Positions 25,509-35,256 of a DNA stretch of 64,000 nucleotides are shown piece after piece; the stretch's first letter is position 1; each line of letters begins with the position of its first letter. This stretch comes from Bacteroides zoogleoformans. Its GTDB lineage: Bacteria > Bacteroidota > Bacteroidia > Bacteroidales > Bacteroidaceae. The translations under genes and the position numbers were made by a program. Location of the stretch: the NCBI RefSeq assembly GCF_002998435.1, contig NZ_CP027231.1, positions 1,405,001 through 1,469,000 of the forward strand, given 5' to 3'. The notes below the pieces were generated by a model. That model was given only the letters and a program-made list of their open reading frames with translations, was not told the origin of the DNA and ran no database searches.

Positions 25509-26135
25509 TCAGAAATTGACGATATAATCTTGTTTTATCTTTGTTTTATCAAAAAAGAGGATACCTAAATCATAAAGGTCGAAAGTTACGCCCACCCGTT
25601 CATCCTGTTTCATGCGTTTCCAAAGAACATGCATCTGCGGAGTATAACGAATACCTTCAACCACAAAGAGCGACTTCGGCATTGCACGGGCAGCACAGAT
25701 ATCGAACACCTCTTCCACAAACTCCGGCTGACGATAGTTGTGCAAATAAAGAAAATCGACCACAATGTCCTCTCTCCGGAAAAGTTCGGAAGCCGAAGAG
25801 GCGGAAATATAGTTTGCCGCTTCTCGTCCGCTCTTCAGATAGAGCGAGGAAGCAGAAAGAGTACCGGCATCGACAAGCGTATCAGGCTGAGCATAGTTCA
25901 CCAACCTGAACAGAAGCCGCTTCACTTTTTCCGATTCATCCGTCCCCGGTCCGCCTTTCTTATATGCCTGTTCTTTTTCCGCCAATTCCTTGTATTTATA
26001 GTAAGGTGTTTTCTCATAAATCACCTGCGTAATCAAATTAAAGGCAAAAGGCGAGTGTACTCCATAGCCGCAGCGATAGCGAAACCGCCGCAACCAGACG
26101 AAAGGACGCTTCAAAGCAAGTGTGACACGATTCAT
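25509..26135 (-). CDS. Class I SAM-dependent methyltransferase-like protein
   Basis: A 208-residue protein with the start [30 protein letters not shown], a conserved opening of a Bacteroidetes-specific group, followed by a degenerate Rossmann methyltransferase core ([18 protein letters not shown] for motif I, DFLYLHN for the post-II acidic strand, [13 protein letters not shown]). The glycine-rich motif I is weak, so enzymatic activity is uncertain. It is squeezed between the GH95 stop (10 bp) and the adenosyltransferase start (29 bp). Substrate unknown. Confidence 0.7.
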   Translation of the reverse strand: MNRVTLALKRPFVWLRRFRYRCGYGVHSPFAFNLITQVIYEKTPYYKYKELAEKEQAYKKGGPGTDESEKVKRLLFRLVNYAQPDTLVDAGTLSASSLYLKSGREAANYISASSASELFRREDIVVDFLYLHNYRQPEFVEEVFDICAARAMPKSLFVVEGIRYTPQMHVLWKRMKQDERVGVTFDLYDLGILFFDKTKIKQDYIVNF

Positions 26136-26145
26136 GCCTCCAAGA

Positions 26146-28662
26146 TTAAAAGAACATTACTTTACAGGATTCTCCGGCTCTCAAATCCAATGCAAAGGCA
26201 TCATCCTTGAACTCAAGTATCTTTCCATTCTTCGACACCTTTGCAAGACTTACTCCCGCAGGAGTTTTCACGATGAACCTGCCCGAAACAAGAGCCGTAA
26301 TGGCAGCTTTCGTTGCCCAGCCATCTTTCCAGTCAAGATCGACGGCAGCACCGCCGCGAACCCGCATGCCACGGAAACTCCCGGTACTCCAGCCATCAGG
26401 CAAAGCAGGCAGCAGATTGATAAAACCCTCATGACTCTGCAAAAGCATCTCGCCGATACCTGCGGCACCACCATAGTTGCCGTCTATTTGGAAAGGCTGG
26501 TGCGAACAGAAAAGATTGGGGAAAGTGCCACTGCCATGCCGCCCTGTCTTAGCGTTTACCGCCGGATTCAACAGGCTCTTGAAAAGCTTCCACGCACGAT
26601 TGCCATCACCCAGACGGGCCCAAAAGTTTATCTTCCATGCACGGCTCCAGCCCGTACCTCCATCGCCACGACGATTCAGGGTGGCACGGCATGCCTCGGC
26701 CATTTTATGTGAATTGGTCGGAGAGATAAGATTTCCGGGATGCAGACCGTACAGATGAGAAACGTGTCGATGGTGCACATCAACTTCTCTATAATCTTCC
26801 AGCCACTCTTGCAGATACCCGTCCTTACTGATAATCATAGGCGGAAACTCTTTCAGGTCGGTTTGCAGCTTCTTCACGTAGTCCGCGTCACGATTCAGCG
26901 TAAGAGCGGCAGCAATAACATTGTAATAGAGCTCCGTCAGCAGTTGCACGTCCATCGTAGGTCCCATGCAGATGCTCACAGGCGTCAGACTGTCTCCGGG
27001 CATGTAGAAGCTGTTCTCCGGCGAAGAAGTAGGAGCGGTGACCAGCCATCCGTTCGCCGGATCACGTACCATCGTGGAGCGGAAGAAGTCGGCAGCACCT
27101 TTCAGAATCGGATAAATGCGTTGCAAGTACATCTTGTCTTGCGTATAAAGATAGTGTTCCCACAAATGGGCGCAAAGCCATGCCCCTCCGGTGTTGGTCG
27201 CTCCCCAAGACGGATGTTCTCCGGGAGCGGTATAGTTCCAAACGTTTGTCATCATATGGAGCACCCAGCCCTCGGCCTTGTCGCCATAGAAAGCAAGGGC
27301 AGTCTTTCTACCCGAAGGCAAAAGACGCTCCACCAAAGTGATGAGCGGCCCGTAGAGTTCCGAAAGGCCGGCCTGCTCCAACGGCCAGTGATTCATCTGG
27401 ATATTGATGTTGGTATGATAGTCGCCGTTCCACGGCGTCTGCAACGTGTTTGCCCAAAGCCCTTGCAGATTGGGGGGCAGACTGCCTGGACGAGTACTGC
27501 TGATGAGCAGATAGCGTCCGTAGTTATAATACAGAGCGGCCAGTCCGGGAGATTCTTTCTGCACAAAGCGAAGGATACGCTCGTTAGTGGGAAGTGCATC
27601 ATCTTCCGTGACGGGCAAGATGAGGGAAACACGGTCGTAAAGCAAGCGGTGAACCGTTTCTTTCTTCATCGTTCGTTCCAGCCGCGCATTCAGTTTGGCG
27701 AATGAAGAACCGGAAGGTACAACTTCATCCAGCAGGCTGTCGCAAACTGAAGCATAGCATTCTCCGGGGAAGTCGGTGCCTGCCGCTTCATAAGAAGTGG
27801 TTGCCGAAATCACCAGCCAAGCTTCCTGCCCCTTCTCCAAAGCAATACCCCTTTCGGCATCCATTGTCTGTTTCCCCTCCCTCGAGACAAGCCGCATGGC
27901 AACACGGAATTTCATTCCGTCCCGACCGGGCTGTCCGCTGTCGAGCATTCCCTTCATCAAGAGCGTATTCCCTTCGATGGCGACAGTAGCACGCTCGGGG
28001 CGGCTCAAACGGGCAGAAAAATTCAGAGCTTCTTTACGTCCGGCTGTCAGGTGTATTAACATAACGTCTTTCTCGCGAGAAATAAAATATTCGCGCCGAT
28101 AAGCGACATCGTTCAGCGTAAAAGCAGTATATGCCAGGGCATCACGCAGATTCAGTCCCCGACGATAGTCCACCGGGCGAGCATCGGATTGTAATGCAAC
28201 GGCAACTTCTCTTTCCTCTTTGGCTTTCAGCAAAGGGTAATCGAACTCCAAGTCGAGGTTACCCAATATCTGATAAGTACCATACCTTCCATCCGCTTCC
28301 TCTTTTTTAGGCACAAAGCTGCGATACATCAGTTCCTGCGCCTCTCGGTTCTTTCCCTCAAACAAAAGTTGGCGAATGGCAGGCAGGCTCTTTGCCGCAT
28401 CAGGATTACTATAATCAGCCTCCGAACCACTCCAAAGAGAGATCTCATTCAAGACAATGCGCTCACGGCATACTCCCCCATCCGGCATCATACCAAGCCT
28501 ACCGTTTCCCAAAGGGAGTGTCTCTTCCCAAATGGAAGCAGGAGCCGTGTAATACAGTTGATGATTACAATCATCGGCCGGAACCGATAACGATGCATAC
28601 AAAGGAAGCCAGCAATAGGAAGCTGTCATCAGCAACAGCAAGCGAAAGAATATTTTTTTCAT
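26146..28662 (-). CDS. GH95 family alpha-L-fucosidase
   Basis: An 838-residue secreted or periplasmic enzyme with an N-terminal signal peptide (LLLLMTASYCWLPLYA). The GH95 start LYYTAPASIWEETLPLGNGRLGMM is clear. Residues corresponding to the GH95 catalytic set are all present: N418 and N420 (YHTNINIQMNHWP), E549 (TSSPENSF) and D727 (FQIDGNYGG). Most GH95 members remove alpha-1,2-linked L-fucose from galactose; some act on alpha-L-galactose. It belongs to the polysaccharide utilisation locus, after susD, but has its own -7-like element (28691-28698) and is separated by a long stem-loop (28766-28836). Confidence 0.92.
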   Translation of the reverse strand: MKKIFFRLLLLMTASYCWLPLYASLSVPADDCNHQLYYTAPASIWEETLPLGNGRLGMMPDGGVCRERIVLNEISLWSGSEADYSNPDAAKSLPAIRQLLFEGKNREAQELMYRSFVPKKEEADGRYGTYQILGNLDLEFDYPLLKAKEEREVAVALQSDARPVDYRRGLNLRDALAYTAFTLNDVAYRREYFISREKDVMLIHLTAGRKEALNFSARLSRPERATVAIEGNTLLMKGMLDSGQPGRDGMKFRVAMRLVSREGKQTMDAERGIALEKGQEAWLVISATTSYEAAGTDFPGECYASVCDSLLDEVVPSGSSFAKLNARLERTMKKETVHRLLYDRVSLILPVTEDDALPTNERILRFVQKESPGLAALYYNYGRYLLISSTRPGSLPPNLQGLWANTLQTPWNGDYHTNINIQMNHWPLEQAGLSELYGPLITLVERLLPSGRKTALAFYGDKAEGWVLHMMTNVWNYTAPGEHPSWGATNTGGAWLCAHLWEHYLYTQDKMYLQRIYPILKGAADFFRSTMVRDPANGWLVTAPTSSPENSFYMPGDSLTPVSICMGPTMDVQLLTELYYNVIAAALTLNRDADYVKKLQTDLKEFPPMIISKDGYLQEWLEDYREVDVHHRHVSHLYGLHPGNLISPTNSHKMAEACRATLNRRGDGGTGWSRAWKINFWARLGDGNRAWKLFKSLLNPAVNAKTGRHGSGTFPNLFCSHQPFQIDGNYGGAAGIGEMLLQSHEGFINLLPALPDGWSTGSFRGMRVRGGAAVDLDWKDGWATKAAITALVSGRFIVKTPAGVSLAKVSKNGKILEFKDDAFALDLRAGESCKVMFF

Positions 28663-28690
28663 GGTACCACATTGTTATCTAAAAGATATA

Positions 28691-28698
28691 CAAACGTA
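28691..28698 (-). promoter_or_regulatory. Possible -7 element for the GH95 gene
   Basis: TACGTTTG on the minus strand fits TAnnTTTG, 29 bp before the GH95 start. There is no TTTG at -33, so it may be a weak or regulated promoter. Confidence 0.35.
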
Positions 28699-28765
28699 CT
28701 ATTTTTTTCTGATACCGCCATACATCGCCCTCACAAATCAAAAAGGAGAAATGCAAAAACGTCCA

Positions 28766-28836
28766 AACCCGGATTCACGGCATTAAATCGCCCCTACAGC
28801 AACTCTGATAGGGGGCAAATGCCGTAAACCCGGGTT
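28766..28836 (-). terminator. Long interrupted stem-loop between susD and the GH95 gene
   Basis: Nested pairings AACCCGG/CCGGGTT, ACGGCAT/ATGCCGT and GCCCCTA with TAGGGGGC enclose a 12-14 nt loop, giving a 71-nt hairpin. On the minus strand it is followed by GTTTTTGC. It probably terminates or processes the susCD transcript ahead of the fucosidase gene. Confidence 0.55.
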
Positions 28837-28896
28837 TTCATAAGATAAGCAAGAAATGTGCCTTTTAGAGGGCAAGCACACCCTCACGCTATCTTC

Positions 28897-30828
28897 TTAC
28901 TTTTTAGCCCACCACAACGGTGTAAACACATCGTCTGCTCCTCCAAGCAGCTGCACAGCTTGTTTATAGCCATCGGGGCTGCTGTTTTCCAAGCTCGACG
29001 GGAACTTCAGGCGTTGCGGAAAGAACTTCGTCGTCTGCTTCATGTAATTGGATGCGGTGAGGGTAGGCATCGTACGAATGGCCTGCTCCACGGCGGGAGT
29101 TTCAAAGAAAGGCAGACCTAATCTGCGCTGGTCGTTCCATGCTTCCAAAGGCAGCCAAGGCATCTGGGCGATGTATTTCTGCGTGATAATCTTTGTCAGA
29201 TGGTCATTCAAAGCCTTGCCGTACAGCGTTTCCGAAGCCACCGGATAAGTGTAGGTATAGGTAGATTCCGTTTTGGTATATCCGTCCACCATCTTCATGG
29301 TTTTGGTAGCTGCCGGTTCGGCAGTATGCTCCCACTTCACCGAAGTTCCTACGTTGTTGTAGTCTTCAGAAACCAGATATGCATCTGCGAAACCGCTCAC
29401 ATTGTGATAAGCGAAGCTCTCGCGTATACCTTTTTCGTAAGCGTCTTTCGCGGTCATAGGTACGTTCCATCCTTTGAGAGCAGCTTCCGCCAACAGGAAG
29501 TAAGATTCCCAAGAAGCGAAGAAAATGCGCGAGTTTTCGCTTTTACGATATTTCAAAACCAAATGCGGAATAGCCCACGGCCAGTAGTACATCTTGTTCA
29601 GCGAACCTTTATCGCCCCATTCACCGCAAGCGCCGGTATTCCATGTAAACGTGGCGTCGAGTTCCACCAAACCGTCCTTATCGTCTTTGTCCTTCATTAG
29701 TTTACGTTTCACCACTTTATGGTTCGAGTTCCATGAAGGATACTTACAATAGTTGGCATTATCGAAATCGCCGGGGATAGAGAACAGTGCATAGGCACGA
29801 GGGTCAATGACCTTATGCAAACCGTCAAACCAAAATCCCTTGGCCGGATCGTTCGTGGTCAGTGCATAATGATTGGCATAATGTACTCCCATATAGTCCG
29901 CAGATTTGATGCGAGCCAGCAAATCGGCTCTGTCTGCAAGTTGTTGGTCTGATGTAATACCGCCCAAACCGACGAGCAGATTATTCATCGTGGCTGAAAT
30001 AGGAAAATAGTCCCATTCGCGAGTCATCACACCCGTCAAGGCATCCCATCCCGGTCTTTCTTTTACCGTGAAGTTATCACCGCTTTCGGTGATGTATGCA
30101 GCTTTCGCCGCGTCTTCAAATTCGGCTTTGGCCTTAGCAGCATCCACTTCGGAAAGACGCATGGCCAAACGCATACGCATGGAGTTGGCATACTTCACCC
30201 ATTTGGAAAAGTTGAATTCATAGGCGCGGTCGCATTTTTTCTCATCATCCTCTACCTTTACGTCGGTTTTTAGCTTGCTGGCAGCATCTTTCAACTCGGC
30301 CAGCATAAAGTAATAAACATCCTTACAAGAGTTGAACTGAGGATTCTTGCCTGCAAAAGCTTCGATAGGCATAGCGCCGAAACTATCGGTGAACTCGCTC
30401 ATCAGATACACCCGCCAGATGCGTGCCACCTCTTTCAGGTTGGGAATCACTTGGGCATCGTGTGCATTCAGCTCGCCTTTCAGCTTCTCTTCAGCCAAAT
30501 TGATGGCCAGTACGATAGGTGACATCCAATCCGCATAATGTGAATAATAGTTACTAATCCAATCGTCGTTATATTCACCGACCGCAAGTCCTCCGTTCGT
30601 GTTCGGATCTACTTGCCGTGCGGGTACCTGCCAGTTCAGCACGAAGCAACGTTCGGCCACTTCCGGATCCTGCTGTGTTTTGGTAATCGACTCATTAATG
30701 GCATATTCCACGCGAACCTGTTCGAGATTGGCTGCCGTAGGGTTGGTATTTACTTCCTCGAAGTCGGAGCATGAAACCATTGTTAGCAGTCCGGCAGGAA
30801 GCGCATATAGATATCTATAGTTTTTCAT
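28897..30828 (-). CDS. SusD/RagB-like glycan-binding lipoprotein (SusD-like_2 group)
   Basis: A 643-residue surface lipoprotein with a signal peptide and lipobox (LLTMVSC, Cys20), followed by SDFEEVNTNPTAA, the standard SusD start. The tetratricopeptide-like helices include WRVYLMSEFTDSFGAMPIEAF and FNFSKWVKYANSMRMRLAMRLS, and the C-terminal part has WLPLEAWNDQRRLGLPFFE, as in the SusD-like_2 family. It binds the glycan and caps the SusC barrel. It starts 20 bp after the SusC stop, so the two are co-transcribed. Confidence 0.93.
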   Translation of the reverse strand: MKNYRYLYALPAGLLTMVSCSDFEEVNTNPTAANLEQVRVEYAINESITKTQQDPEVAERCFVLNWQVPARQVDPNTNGGLAVGEYNDDWISNYYSHYADWMSPIVLAINLAEEKLKGELNAHDAQVIPNLKEVARIWRVYLMSEFTDSFGAMPIEAFAGKNPQFNSCKDVYYFMLAELKDAASKLKTDVKVEDDEKKCDRAYEFNFSKWVKYANSMRMRLAMRLSEVDAAKAKAEFEDAAKAAYITESGDNFTVKERPGWDALTGVMTREWDYFPISATMNNLLVGLGGITSDQQLADRADLLARIKSADYMGVHYANHYALTTNDPAKGFWFDGLHKVIDPRAYALFSIPGDFDNANYCKYPSWNSNHKVVKRKLMKDKDDKDGLVELDATFTWNTGACGEWGDKGSLNKMYYWPWAIPHLVLKYRKSENSRIFFASWESYFLLAEAALKGWNVPMTAKDAYEKGIRESFAYHNVSGFADAYLVSEDYNNVGTSVKWEHTAEPAATKTMKMVDGYTKTESTYTYTYPVASETLYGKALNDHLTKIITQKYIAQMPWLPLEAWNDQRRLGLPFFETPAVEQAIRTMPTLTASNYMKQTTKFFPQRLKFPSSLENSSPDGYKQAVQLLGGADDVFTPLWWAKK

Positions 30829-30848
30829 ATTCGCAAAATGTTTTTAGT

Positions 30849-33800
30849 TTAGAATCCAAGAGTAACGTTAAACAGATAAGTGCGCGAAGTAGGTGAACTA
30901 CCGTATTCAAATCCGGTAGCATTGGTACTCGTAGCATAAATAGATTCGGGGTCAATACCGTTCATATAGCTCTTCAGCATCCATACGTTGTTGCAAGAAA
31001 CACCCAACTTCAGTTGCGTGAAAGGTGTCTTTTTCAACTGTTGCTTATTGAAGGCATAAGAGAGACCCAAGTTGCGCAAACGAACATTGGTTGCACTATA
31101 AATATTGATTTCTCCCACGCCGAGATTTCCTCCGGCCACGGCACTCCAATACTGCTGCGTAGTGATTTCGGTAGTATTCTTTTCATACTCTCCCTTATCA
31201 TTCTTGAATACACCGTCTACTACCATTTTGGGACGTTCGCCGTTGACTACGGTCTTGTTCGATGTACCTGTCACCTGCATCATCTGCTGAGTTCCCGAGA
31301 AGATATCACCGCCAAAACGTGAGTCAATCAGGAAGTTCAACGACCACCCTTTGTAATTAAAGGTAGAACTGATGCCCAACAAAGCGTCCGGCTGTTGGTC
31401 GCCGATTTTCTGTTTTTCGGTAGTTGCCGTAGGCAAACCGTTTTGAGTAATCAGCTTGCCGTAGTAGGGTGATTTCTTATCGGTTACACGCTGCAGTACG
31501 GTTCCCCAGATTTCTCCATAATTACCGCCGGCTTTTGCATATACCTGCAGGTTGTCGTAACCGCCCAACGGATAGAGATTGACCTCTTCGTTGGCTGTTT
31601 TATAAAGTTCGATGATGCGGTTTTTGTTGGCAGAGAAGTTCACCATCAAATCCCAACTGAAACCTGTACGCGTCTCTATCGGACGTGCGTTCACCATCAA
31701 CTCGAAACCTTTGTTCTCTATATTTCCGGCATTGACCTTACGTTTTTCATAACCGGAAAGGTTATCCATCGGCAGATTGATAAGCTGACGGGTGGCATTC
31801 GATTTATACCAAGAGAAATCGAATCCCAAACGGTTATTGAAGAAACGGATTTCGGCTCCGAACTCCCACGACTTAATCAGCTCGGAACGCACATTGCTGT
31901 TATAGAGCGTCTTGTCTTGAGAAACCGTAGTTGTATTATCGGGTGCCTGACCGATGGAGTATGTGTTGTAAAGTTGGTAAGGTTCAAGCGAATTACCTAC
32001 CTCGGCATACGAGCCTCTCAGTTTTGCATAAGTAAACCATTCGGGCAAGGGTTTATCTATCTTCTCAAGCATGTCCGAGATGACCCATGATGTGGAGATA
32101 GACGGATAGAAGAACGAACGGTTCTCTTTCGACAAAGTAGATGACCAGTCGTTGCGGAATGTTCCGTCGATGAACAGGAAGCCGTCGTAGTTGATTTGAG
32201 CGGTACCATACAGCGAGTTGATTTTCTTCCGGCTGAAGTCTTCTCCTACACTGACTTTCTCACTCGCATTGTTTACAGTGAACAAATCGGGAACTTTCAG
32301 TACGCCCGGACTGGTCGATACACCACGACGACGACGTTCCATCAGGTTGCCGCCGAACGTGGCGCCTCCGCCCCATTTTCCGAACAGATTGTCCTTATGG
32401 GCGCTGACCAGAAAACTATAGTTGTTTTCATAGAAGCGCTCTTGTTTAATGGAATAGGTGTTTTTCAACGAACTTCCCGAATAAGTTTTATTATCGTACT
32501 CGGTAAAGTACATATCCGATCCGGCTCTCAACTCGGCATCCAGCCAGGAAGTGAAGCGATATTTCAATGAGCCGTTCAGTAAAAAACGGTCGCGTGTATC
32601 CCTGTTCAACTTATGCTTTTCCATCCAATACGGATTGATTTGCTGACTGCTGCCGTACCACAACATCTTGTTTTCCGCATTAGTCCCTGCAGAAAAGTCG
32701 CGAATGTCCATTGAACGAGGCAACAGATACATGGCCAAGAAGTGGTTGGAGTTGTTCTTACCGCTGATGGGACGGTTGTTGGCCTCGGAATTGATGTATT
32801 GTATCTTGGTATCGAATGTCCAGCGGTCGTCTTTGCCAAATGTAGAGGTGGCACGTGCCGTGAGGCTGGTACGTTTCAGCTTGGAACCGGGAATTTTGCT
32901 ATTGTCGTCCATGCGGGTGAGCGACGTATAGATGGCCGTCTTATTGTATTGCTGCGTGAACGAGAAAGTTTCCGTCAGATTGGTACCGGTCTTGAAATAG
33001 TTGTCCACGTTGTCGAACGAGCGCATGTGTACTTTCTGATTATTCCAGTTGGTATACTCTTGTCCCGTGATTTTCGGGCCCCAGCTGGAACCGCTGTCTT
33101 TGTCGAACGTTTCGTTGGAACCTTGTCCGAATGAGTCTTGCATCTTGGGCGACATGAAGATGGTTTCGGCCGATATCGTTCCCGAAATCGTGATACCCAG
33201 TCCTTCAGTTTTACGTCCCGACTTGGTAGTGATAAGGATTACGCCGTTGCCCGCACGCGAACCATAAAGAGCTGCCGCCGAGGCACCCTTCAATACAGAC
33301 ATGGAAGCAATGTCATCGGAACTGATATCCGAAATACCGTTACCCATATCGGCGGAAGGATTCCAGAAGTCGTTGTTGGCTGCTCCGGTGAAGTTTTCCA
33401 TCGGAACACCGTCCACCACGATGAGCGGTTGATTCAGACCTGTCAACGAATTGTTTCCACGCAACTGAATTTTAGAAGAACTGCCGGGGCCGTTACCCGA
33501 ACGGATAATCTGCAAACCGGACACCTTTCCGGAAAGGGCGTTGGCCACGTTGGTTTCGCGTGCTTGCAGGATATCACCGCCTTTTACTTCCTGCATGGAA
33601 TATCCCAGCGCTTTCTTTTCGCGCTTGATGCCCAAAGCCGTCACCACCACTTCGCCCAGCTGTTGGCTGTCTTCTTTCAGCTGGAGATTCAGGTTTTGTT
33701 CACCATTGTATTTCACACTGAGAGTAGCATAACCGATGTATGACACTTCAATGACATCGCCCACCTTAATTCCGGAAAGCGTAAATTGTCCGTCTGCATT

Positions 33801-34013
33801 GGTGATAACGCCATTCTGAGTACCTTTTACAAGGACAGTGGCACCGGCAATGGGCCCCATCTCGTCACTGACGTTTCCTTTCACCGTACGTGTTTGTTGA
33901 ACAACCAACGCCTCATTAGCGTCAGCGTAACTGATTGAAGGACAAAGAATTACCCCCCCCATTAGCCAAAACAAGGGAATGGAGAGCACTTTAGATAATC
34001 TCTCTTTAATCAT
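30849..34013 (-). CDS. SusC/RagA-like TonB-dependent outer-membrane transporter
   Basis: A 1054-residue protein with a signal peptide (about 1-30), a carboxypeptidase-like domain (VKGNVSDEMGPIAGATVLVKGTQ), the TonB box region (LGEVVVTALGIKREKKALGYS), a plug domain (NALSGKVSGLQIIRSG, LRGNNSLTGLNQPLIVVDG) and a 22-strand barrel ending in TYLFNVTLGF. It imports oligosaccharides with the SusD partner encoded downstream. The signal-peptide region contains a run of eight G residues (33953-33960 on the minus strand). A consensus promoter stands at 34053-34083. Confidence 0.95.
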   Translation of the reverse strand: MIKERLSKVLSIPLFWLMGGVILCPSISYADANEALVVQQTRTVKGNVSDEMGPIAGATVLVKGTQNGVITNADGQFTLSGIKVGDVIEVSYIGYATLSVKYNGEQNLNLQLKEDSQQLGEVVVTALGIKREKKALGYSMQEVKGGDILQARETNVANALSGKVSGLQIIRSGNGPGSSSKIQLRGNNSLTGLNQPLIVVDGVPMENFTGAANNDFWNPSADMGNGISDISSDDIASMSVLKGASAAALYGSRAGNGVILITTKSGRKTEGLGITISGTISAETIFMSPKMQDSFGQGSNETFDKDSGSSWGPKITGQEYTNWNNQKVHMRSFDNVDNYFKTGTNLTETFSFTQQYNKTAIYTSLTRMDDNSKIPGSKLKRTSLTARATSTFGKDDRWTFDTKIQYINSEANNRPISGKNNSNHFLAMYLLPRSMDIRDFSAGTNAENKMLWYGSSQQINPYWMEKHKLNRDTRDRFLLNGSLKYRFTSWLDAELRAGSDMYFTEYDNKTYSGSSLKNTYSIKQERFYENNYSFLVSAHKDNLFGKWGGGATFGGNLMERRRRGVSTSPGVLKVPDLFTVNNASEKVSVGEDFSRKKINSLYGTAQINYDGFLFIDGTFRNDWSSTLSKENRSFFYPSISTSWVISDMLEKIDKPLPEWFTYAKLRGSYAEVGNSLEPYQLYNTYSIGQAPDNTTTVSQDKTLYNSNVRSELIKSWEFGAEIRFFNNRLGFDFSWYKSNATRQLINLPMDNLSGYEKRKVNAGNIENKGFELMVNARPIETRTGFSWDLMVNFSANKNRIIELYKTANEEVNLYPLGGYDNLQVYAKAGGNYGEIWGTVLQRVTDKKSPYYGKLITQNGLPTATTEKQKIGDQQPDALLGISSTFNYKGWSLNFLIDSRFGGDIFSGTQQMMQVTGTSNKTVVNGERPKMVVDGVFKNDKGEYEKNTTEITTQQYWSAVAGGNLGVGEINIYSATNVRLRNLGLSYAFNKQQLKKTPFTQLKLGVSCNNVWMLKSYMNGIDPESIYATSTNATGFEYGSSPTSRTYLFNVTLGF

Positions 34014-34052
34014 AGCAAAATTAGATTAGTTTAACATTAAAAAATACGGATG

Positions 34053-34083
34053 CAAACATACGATAATATTCAGAGCTTACAAA
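34053..34083 (-). promoter_or_regulatory. Promoter of the susC/susD pair
   Basis: Minus-strand -33 TTTG (34080-34083), 19-bp spacer and -7 TATGTTTG (34053-34060) match the Bacteroidales consensus exactly, 40 bp before the susC start. Confidence 0.75.
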
Positions 34084-34208
34084 TATCCAATACGTCTCAT
34101 GTTGTATCTATAACAAACATCCGTAATCTCATAAGTGACTTTTTCTTCCCAATATATCCGTAAAACGAATGACAAATCACAGAGAGACCGCTTTCTCGGG
34201 CGGCATTT

Positions 34209-35123
34209 CTATGCAGTAGGAAATAAGAACATATCCCGATACTTGCCCGGAGTCACTTTCATGACCTCACAAAACACGCGGGTAAAATGGAAACGGTTGG
34301 AGAAACCCGTCTTGGCCGCTATTTCCTTAATGCTCATATCGGTATGGATAATGAGCATACAGGCATAATCAATCCTTTTTTTCTTGACAAAATTCTGCAA
34401 AGTGACTCCCGTCTCATTCTTGAACAGACGCGAAAAGGAGTTGGTGGCCATACAAGCTCTATCCGCCAATAGTTCGTTGGACAAATTCTCTTCGTAATGC
34501 CCTTCAATATAACTGATGGTCTGTGCAATGCGCACATCGCCGGCATTCGGTTTCCATTGCCCCTCCTCGACACTCAAAAGAATCTCACAGATAAGTGCCT
34601 GAAGTTTCAGAAACGCCCCTAAACTGAACGTGGTTATTTGCCCACTGGTCAGGAGGTAGTGTTGCATATAGTCGACTTTCGCTTTCAGACTTTCCGTGAG
34701 TTCGATGGGAAAGACACCCGTCAGCGCATTGTCGTATGGAAATCCCAGCGAGAAATGGACAAACAAATGCCCGATGGCCCCGGCCGCTTGCAACTCTTCC
34801 CGCTCATCCTCCGTCAAGGAAGCAATACTTCCTCCACACAGGCAGTTTCCTTGACGGGGGATGTGGTTTCCTTCGATGTGCGAGCTGTAATCCGTATTGG
34901 GAGCAATGAGATAAACTTTATCCGGTTCCATGTGATACGTCCTGCCCCGATATTCGATGACACCGCCCGCTCTGATGTTATGGTAAATCCGCCAAAAAGG
35001 AAAAGACAGCGTACTGTATTCCCAATTCTTCAGCCACCAATACCTGCAACAATGTATCTTAATGGAAAGTCCGGGAAAATACTGCATTGTAGTGGAGGGA
35101 TCTCCGGTAAACGATGTCTGCAT
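34209..35123 (-). CDS. AraC-family transcriptional regulator
   Basis: A 304-residue regulator. The N-terminal part (about 30-180) is a cupin-like ligand-binding domain (GGVIEYRGRTYHMEPDKVYLIAPNTDY), and the C-terminal ~100 residues form two helix-turn-helices (LSNELLADRACMATNSFSRLFKNETG, then MSIKEIAAKTGFSNRFHFTRVFCEVMKVTPGKYR). It lies between susC and the GH31 gene on the same strand, so it is likely to control this locus in addition to the hybrid two-component system. A -7-like TATGTTTG is at 35153-35160. Confidence 0.92.
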   Translation of the reverse strand: MQTSFTGDPSTTMQYFPGLSIKIHCCRYWWLKNWEYSTLSFPFWRIYHNIRAGGVIEYRGRTYHMEPDKVYLIAPNTDYSSHIEGNHIPRQGNCLCGGSIASLTEDEREELQAAGAIGHLFVHFSLGFPYDNALTGVFPIELTESLKAKVDYMQHYLLTSGQITTFSLGAFLKLQALICEILLSVEEGQWKPNAGDVRIAQTISYIEGHYEENLSNELLADRACMATNSFSRLFKNETGVTLQNFVKKKRIDYACMLIIHTDMSIKEIAAKTGFSNRFHFTRVFCEVMKVTPGKYRDMFLFPTA

Positions 35124-35152
35124 AAGTTGTATTTATTTAAGAAAACCATATG

Positions 35153-35160
35153 CAAACATA
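35153..35160 (-). promoter_or_regulatory. Promoter -7 element for the AraC regulator
   Basis: TATGTTTG on the minus strand fits TAnnTTTG, 30 bp before the start; a near match ATTG (35180-35183) occupies the -33 position with 19-bp spacing. Confidence 0.5.
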
Positions 35161-35256
35161 GTAAAAAATCTTAAACCTGCAATAAGAAATAACACATATT
35201 GCCTGTTTTGGCACCTATGCATCGTAACCGGATATTCCCATCACAAACAGGCGTGA

